Positions 59,664 to 64,000 of a stretch of DNA of 64,000 nt are shown in pieces. Within the stretch, counting starts at the first letter, position 1, and each line of letters starts with the position of its first letter. The notes under the pieces were generated by a model that searched no databases, was not told where the DNA came from, and saw nothing but the letters and a program-made list of their open reading frames with translations. A program made the translations under genes and the position numbers. Origin of the DNA: CATQHL01 sp965204655 (lineage in GTDB: Bacteria > Actinomycetota > Acidimicrobiia > Acidimicrobiales > CATQHL01); contig OZ241998.1 of assembly GCA_965204655.1 (NCBI GenBank), positions 1,426,001 through 1,490,000 of the forward strand. Reading direction: 5' to 3'.

Positions 59664-61271
59664 TCAAAGCCCTCCCGAAGTTGCTTCGCGACGGTGATCC
59701 GCCGCTGCTAGGAGCGAACCCGATCCGTCTTGGCCCACGACAACCACGCTGCCAAAAAGGTCGGAGTCCTCCGGGGTGGTCTCGGTGACTTTGTGCCCCC
59801 TGCGCCGCATTTCGTTGAGAGTCTCCGCTCCGAAGCCCCGCTCTAGGTAGAGATCATCGTTGGGTTCGGGGCGGCGCGGCGCACCTGAAAGCCAGCGAGG
59901 GGCTTCCACCGCATCTCCCAGGAGCATCCCAGCCTCCAAGACGTTCGCAATCACCTGCAGATTGAACTGCACCTGACCTCTCCCGCCGGGCGTCGCCCCC
60001 GCCATCAACTTGACGCCGTTGCGCTCTAACAGATAGGAGTTCAAAGTGTGCAAGGGCTTGCGTCCTCCTGTGATCTCCATCGGCCCCGAACCCACCGACT
60101 GGTTCGCTAGCCGATCGTTCAACAACACCCCCGTGCGCGGTTCGTACACCCGCGAACCGAACTCGTTAAAGAGGCTGTGAATGAGCGTCACAGACATCCC
60201 TCCGCCATCAAGCACCGCAGCGCACGTCGTGTCTTCGCCGCCAGAAGTGGAGAGCGGACGGGCGAGCGCGGCGGGGGGCACCGAAAAAAGTCGATCGCAA
60301 AGCAACTCCACCTGCTCAGGCGACAGCAACGCCTCAACGCGCTCAACGGCGTTTGAGTGATCGGTGATGCCAGCAAGAACTTCCGCGAAAGCGACGTGCT
60401 TGCAGCGCACCATTGCGTCGACGCGAACAGGGTCGTCGTACGGCAAGGGAGGAAGTCCCAACTGCTCGTACATCTTCAAGAGCAGGAGGAGCACGCACCC
60501 GAGAGAAACGGGTGGTTGGGTGTACGCCCTCACGCCGCGGAAATCGACGAAGATCGGATCCACCCACTCCGTGGAATGGCAGGCAAAGTCGGAAACGGAA
60601 AGCAGGCCGCCGCTCTCACGGACACAGGCAGAAAGCGCTGACGCCGAAAAACCTTGATAGAACGCCTCTGCGCCGCCGTCGGCCACAGCTTCCAGAGTGC
60701 GCGCCAACTGCGGCTGGCGAAAACTCTCCCCAGGCTCGTTGCCATTGCCCTTGAACAGATCCAGCAGAGCGTCCCCCTCGGACAGATCTGGACGCAGCCT
60801 GGACATCGCCCTGCACGCCTCAGCCGAGAGTGCAAAACCCTGCCTGGCATAGCCGACGGCAGCCTCGAAAAGTTCGGGGAGCGGCCTGGTGCCGAAGCGT
60901 TTCTGAGCCGCGCAGAGGGCGCCCGCAAAACCGGGCACCGCCACCGACAAAGGCCCGAACCTAGGAATCTTCCGCTCGGCACAGACCCTTGGTGACAACC
61001 CCGCAGGGGCGGCGCCGCTTCCGTTGAGAGCCGCGACCTTGCCGTCGGACGTTCCGACGAGCAGAAATGCGTCTCCTCCCATGCCCCCCCAAGGGAACTC
61101 CACCACGCTTTGTACCGCCGCGGCTGCTACGGCGGCGTCCGCGGCGTTGCCCCCTCTACGCAAAACATCAATGGCCGCCTCGGTGGCGAGCGGACTTCCA
61201 GTGGAAGCAACACCTCCGGTGGATCGAAGGGCGAAGCGTCCCCCTTTGGACTCCGAACTCGCTGGATTCAC
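59664..61271 (-). CDS. Gamma-glutamyltransferase-family protein
   Basis: 535 residues, Ntn-hydrolase fold. The precursor motif GGEDTTCAAVLD provides the Thr that becomes the N-terminal nucleophile after self-cleavage. Other landmarks are VASTGSPLATEAAIDVLRRGGNAADAA, FPWGGMGGDAFLLV, QPPVSLGCVLLLLLKM and AGATPGGRGQVQFNLQVIANVLEAG. No signal peptide is seen, unlike periplasmic GGTs, so the enzyme should act in the cytoplasm on a gamma-glutamyl or other amide. The GTG start overlaps the stop of the RidA gene. Its place in an operon with peptide-transporter ATPases suggests use of imported peptides. Confidence 0.82.
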   Translation of the reverse strand: MNPASSESKGGRFALRSTGGVASTGSPLATEAAIDVLRRGGNAADAAVAAAAVQSVVEFPWGGMGGDAFLLVGTSDGKVAALNGSGAAPAGLSPRVCAERKIPRFGPLSVAVPGFAGALCAAQKRFGTRPLPELFEAAVGYARQGFALSAEACRAMSRLRPDLSEGDALLDLFKGNGNEPGESFRQPQLARTLEAVADGGAEAFYQGFSASALSACVRESGGLLSVSDFACHSTEWVDPIFVDFRGVRAYTQPPVSLGCVLLLLLKMYEQLGLPPLPYDDPVRVDAMVRCKHVAFAEVLAGITDHSNAVERVEALLSPEQVELLCDRLFSVPPAALARPLSTSGGEDTTCAAVLDGGGMSVTLIHSLFNEFGSRVYEPRTGVLLNDRLANQSVGSGPMEITGGRKPLHTLNSYLLERNGVKLMAGATPGGRGQVQFNLQVIANVLEAGMLLGDAVEAPRWLSGAPRRPEPNDDLYLERGFGAETLNEMRRRGHKVTETTPEDSDLFGSVVVVGQDGSGSLLAAADHRREATSGGL

Positions 61272-61648
61272 TCCAGTACCGCTACGACTTCGATCTCCAC
61301 CAGCATCTCAGGATTCTTCAGATGACTCACGAAAACAGCAGAACGCGGCGGGCGGGGCTCGGGAAAGCGCTGCTTCCAGACATCGTTGAGCGGCCCGGTC
61401 GGCGTGCCTTCCTTAACGAAGATGGTGGCCTTGACCACGTTGGCCAGAGTCGCACCGGCTTCCGCAAGGATGCCTTCTATGTTGCGCAAGGCCCAGTCGG
61501 TCTGCTCGCCGAGGCCGCCCATTTCTCCCGTTTCGCGATTTCGTCCGGCCTGACCCGACGTGAAAACGAGGTTTCCGACCCGCATCCCCTGGTTGAAAGG
61601 CCCTGTAGGCACCGGGGCGTTCTCCGTACGAATGACCTGTGGCATCAT
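61268..61648 (-). CDS. RidA (YjgF/UK114) family protein
   Basis: 126 residues. The start is taken at the ATG overlapping the stop of the upstream ATPase gene (ATGA) with AGGAG close by; the next ATG, one codon on, is equally possible. The family pattern is clear: an N-terminal TENAPVPTGPFNQGMRVGNLVFTSGQ, then DWALRNIEGILAEAGATLANVVK, the substrate-binding Arg in PPRSAVFV and the closing VEIEVVAVLE. RidA hydrolyses reactive enamine/imine intermediates from amino-acid breakdown, in keeping with a peptide-use operon. Confidence 0.87.
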   Translation of the reverse strand: MMPQVIRTENAPVPTGPFNQGMRVGNLVFTSGQAGRNRETGEMGGLGEQTDWALRNIEGILAEAGATLANVVKATIFVKEGTPTGPLNDVWKQRFPEPRPPRSAVFVSHLKNPEMLVEIEVVAVLE

Positions 61649-62892
61649 TCTGCTCCTTTCTCTCCGAACTCCGAAAGATCGTCTCTTGGCTGATCCGGAG
61701 GTCTTGCGTACACCGATATGTCCTGCTCCGCCCCGCTGCCCGACAGGGTGGCAAAGCCGACGCCATCCACCTCGAGTTCGCCGCCAGCGATCTCGCGCCA
61801 TCGGTGACAGGCGACGACGTGTACGCCCTCGGCCTTCCCGCCCGGCGACTCGTCTGTCACCTCGTCATCCGGGGCGGCGCGGCCGCACAGATCCTCAAGG
61901 GCGTACGGACAACGGCTCTTATAGCGGCAGCCTTTCGGAGGATCAAGCAGGCTGGGGAGGTCGCCCGCGGCAAGGCGCTCCACCAGCCTCAACCGTCGGC
62001 GAGCCTGGCCGTCGGCGTGAAGGATGGCAGCGACCAACCCCTGCGTGTAGGGATGACGAGGGTGGTTGAAAATTTGTTCCACCGGCCCCTCCTCTACGAT
62101 GCGTCCCAGGTACATGACGGCGACGCGGTCGCTCAGGTGACGCACCACGGCGAGGTCGTGCGCTATAAAGAGGAAAGAGACGTCCAGCGTGTCTCGCAGG
62201 TCAGCGAGGAGGTTGAGTATCTGCGCCCGTATGGAGACGTCCAGAGCCGAGACCGGCTCGTCGCAGATCACCAGGGCCGGACGGGTGATGAGCGCACGGG
62301 CGATCCCCACCCTCTGCTGCTGTCCACCCGAGAGTTGGACGGGGCGCCGATCCATCAGTTCGGCAGGCAGACCTACTAACTCCATCATCTCGCGCGCAGC
62401 CGCTGCTTGGGAAGCTTTTCCTCCGACGCCGTGAACCTTGAGAGGCTCCACGATTATGCTTGCTACGCTCATGCGGGGGTTCAGCGATCCCCTGGGGTCT
62501 TGGAAGATCATCTGGCAGTGTCGGCGAAGGGAACGCAGTTCCTCCCGGCGCAGTTCCGCAACGTCATGTCCCAGCAATTCGACCTGCCCATCCTGCACAG
62601 GCACCAATCTGAGGGAAGCTCGGGCGAGGGTCGACTTGCCGCAACCGGTTTCTCCCACCAGCCCGACCGTCTCTCGGCGATTGATCTGCAGGGAGACCTT
62701 GTCCACGGCGGTGATGGGAACGCCGTCTCGACTCTTGAACCGGACGACTACTTTCTTCAGAGAAAGCACCGGTTCGACGACGGGAGAGCCGCCCGCGGCG
62801 TTGAGGTCAACAGGCTCGTCCTCCTCCGTCAATGCGCTCGCCTCGGCGTTCAAAGGGGGGGCGGCATCCGCCGATCGGTCGTCTGGGTTCAC
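61645..62892 (-). CDS. Oligopeptide ABC transporter ATPase, DppF/OppF type
   Basis: 415 residues. Walker A GETGCGKST (80-88), MIFQDPRGSLNPRMSV in the Q-loop, LSGGQQQRVGIARAL and LVICDEPVSALDVS are present. The C-terminal oligopeptide/dipeptide transporter domain includes the Cys cluster of GCRYKSRCPYALEDLC, typical of this subfamily. An acidic N-terminal extension of about 40 residues is unusual. The GTG overlaps the preceding ATPase gene, forming the normal D-F pair. Confidence 0.9.
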   Translation of the reverse strand: MNPDDRSADAAPPLNAEASALTEEDEPVDLNAAGGSPVVEPVLSLKKVVVRFKSRDGVPITAVDKVSLQINRRETVGLVGETGCGKSTLARASLRLVPVQDGQVELLGHDVAELRREELRSLRRHCQMIFQDPRGSLNPRMSVASIIVEPLKVHGVGGKASQAAAAREMMELVGLPAELMDRRPVQLSGGQQQRVGIARALITRPALVICDEPVSALDVSIRAQILNLLADLRDTLDVSFLFIAHDLAVVRHLSDRVAVMYLGRIVEEGPVEQIFNHPRHPYTQGLVAAILHADGQARRRLRLVERLAAGDLPSLLDPPKGCRYKSRCPYALEDLCGRAAPDDEVTDESPGGKAEGVHVVACHRWREIAGGELEVDGVGFATLSGSGAEQDISVYARPPDQPRDDLSEFGEKGAE

Positions 62893-63962
62893 GTGACCGT
62901 CTCCCAGGGCTTTCCCGCGATGGTCTCGCGCTTGGCGCGTTCTGCGGCCAGCCAGCAGGCGCTCTCGTGAAACGGACCTATGCGGAACAGCGGCGGGCGC
63001 TCGGTGTGGCAGCGGTCGATCACATAGGAGCAGCGCGGCGCGAACGGGCAGCCGCGTAACTCCTCGGTGAGGGACGGAGGTTGACCCTCAATGGGTCGAA
63101 GCCGTCCGTGTGCTCGATGCTCAAAACGCGGCACCAAGCGCAGGAGCCCCTCGGTGTACGGATGGTTGGCCCGCTCGAAGAGGTGTTCAATGGAGCACTG
63201 CTCCATCTGCTGCGCCGCGTACATCACCAGGACCCGATCAGCAGTGGCGGCCACCACTCCAAAGTCGTGGGTGATCATGATGAGGGCGATCCCCATCTCT
63301 CTCCGCAGTTCATCGAGCAGCAGCAGCACCTGCGCCTGCACCGTGACGTCGAGGGCTGTAGTGGGTTCGTCGGCTATCAGGAGTTTCGGCTCACACGCCA
63401 AAGCAATAGCCACCATCACGCGCTGACGCATTCCCCCGCTGAAACTGTGCGGCAACTCTTCGCAGCGCCTGCTGGCGTCGGGAATGCCCACCCTGTCCAG
63501 CAGTTCCACCGAACGTCGATGGGCGTGCGAACGCGAGGCTCCGGTGTGGAAACGTATGGACTCGGCCACCTGCTCCCCTACGGGCATCACAGGATTCAGG
63601 GAGGTGAGCGGATCCTGAAAGACCATACCGATCTTGCCTCCACGAATGCGGCTGAGTTCCTTTTCGGAAACGCGCAGGAGATCGCGCCCTTCAAAGAGAA
63701 TCTCTCCGCTCACAGAAACGTCGTCAAACAGACCGAAGAGGCGGAGGATGCTGAGAGAGCTCACGGTCTTGCCGCTGCCGCTCTCCCCCACGATTCCGAG
63801 GGATTCGCCCGCGGAAAGACTGAAAGAAAGCCCGTCGACCGCACGCACTACCCCGGAGCGGGTCTGGAAGTCGACTCGGAGGTCTCTGACCTCCAGCAAG
63901 GGTGAGACGGAGTTGCTCGCTGCGGGCGAAGAGCCCATCGGGAGGTTCACGACGCTGCTCAT
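62889..63962 (-). CDS. Oligopeptide ABC transporter ATPase, DppD/OppD type
   Basis: 357 residues. Walker A GESGSGKT (59-66), MVFQDPLTSLNPVMPVGEQ in the Q-loop, FSGGMRQRVMVAIALA and LLIADEPTTALDVTVQAQ are present, followed by the Cys-containing C-terminal domain (GCPFAPRCSYVIDRC). It is the partner of the adjacent ATPase in importing peptides or related solutes. The ATG overlaps the stop of the gene that runs off the window edge (ATGA). Confidence 0.92.
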   Translation of the reverse strand: MSSVVNLPMGSSPAASNSVSPLLEVRDLRVDFQTRSGVVRAVDGLSFSLSAGESLGIVGESGSGKTVSSLSILRLFGLFDDVSVSGEILFEGRDLLRVSEKELSRIRGGKIGMVFQDPLTSLNPVMPVGEQVAESIRFHTGASRSHAHRRSVELLDRVGIPDASRRCEELPHSFSGGMRQRVMVAIALACEPKLLIADEPTTALDVTVQAQVLLLLDELRREMGIALIMITHDFGVVAATADRVLVMYAAQQMEQCSIEHLFERANHPYTEGLLRLVPRFEHRAHGRLRPIEGQPPSLTEELRGCPFAPRCSYVIDRCHTERPPLFRIGPFHESACWLAAERAKRETIAGKPWETVT

Positions 63963-64000
63963 GCGGCTGCCCCTGCAAACCGTTCGAAGCGACGCGACAG
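63959..64000 (-). CDS. C-terminal end of an upstream gene, probably the permease
   Basis: Thirteen final codons (LSRRFERFAGAAA) and the TGA that overlaps the ATPase start. Too short to identify from sequence; by the usual order of peptide transporter operons it should be the second permease (DppC-type), which is inference. Confidence 0.45.
   Translation of the reverse strand: MSRRFERFAGAAA

Noticed and set aside
1..64000. CRISPR arrays, transposases, phage genes, rRNA operons
   Set aside because: No spaced short repeats, no transposase or integrase motifs and no rRNA-like sequence were seen; the repeats present are gene-size paralogues or simple tandem repeats.

Overview
The window looks like the chromosome of a high-GC actinobacterium, most plausibly of the Acidimicrobiia or a related lineage. 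The indications are F420-type luciferase-like oxidoreductases, an IpdAB-type CoA-transferase pair, a GuaB3-type IMP dehydrogenase relative, the gene order rplM-rpsI-glmM-glmS-acpS-nnr-alr, and secreted lipoproteins with long Thr-rich linkers. This placement is inference from gene content. No rRNA, tRNA, CRISPR array or transposase was recognised.

Region 1 (1-15448, all minus strand) is an expanding surface-protein locus. One very large gene (fibronectin-III repeats, then a zincin-like HExxH domain) is followed downstream by four tandem paralogues of an RCC1-repeat lipoprotein. Each paralogue has 14 Cys-paired repeats, enough for two seven-bladed propellers. Between the paralogues lie scraps of the big gene's 3' end and of RCC1 3' ends. 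The repeating unit therefore appears to have been [tail of the FN3 gene + RCC1 gene], and copy 1 is a patchwork of copies 3 and 4.

Region 2 (15511-28364, minus strand) is a catabolic cluster with many overlapping stops and starts: alpha-hydroxyacid oxidase, ketopantoate-reductase-like protein, two acyl-CoA ligases, SnoaL-like protein, F420-type oxidoreductase, IpdA/IpdB-like CoA-transferase pair, SDR, acyl-CoA dehydrogenase and a phytoene-desaturase-like flavoprotein. A second block (30230-33195) adds another F420-type oxidoreductase, a VOC protein and a thiolase. Together they resemble a CoA-thioester ring or side-chain degradation pathway such as that for steroid C/D rings; the substrate is not determined.

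Region 3 comprises two AT-rich, plus-strand insertions that interrupt region 2 and its flank: a DNA methyltransferase (28646-29920), and a three-gene overlapping operon (33503-35720) led by a TIGR04255-family protein whose conserved N-terminus lies upstream of any ordinary start codon. They are the best candidates for a transferred, poorly described (possibly defensive) system.

Region 4 (35833-46011) holds purH, a small three-gene operon of envelope proteins, sucD-sucC, a membrane-anchored protein, pcrA/uvrD and a multi-S1 RNA-binding protein. Region 5 (46027-58353, minus strand) is a long translationally coupled housekeeping operon read rplM, rpsI, glmM, glmS, acpS, nnr, alr, NUDIX hydrolase, guaB3, guaA; its glmS is about twice the usual length. 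Region 6 (58428-64000, minus strand) carries a nitrilase-family amidase and an overlapping block of oligopeptide ABC transporter ATPases, a RidA protein and a gamma-glutamyltranspeptidase-like protein.
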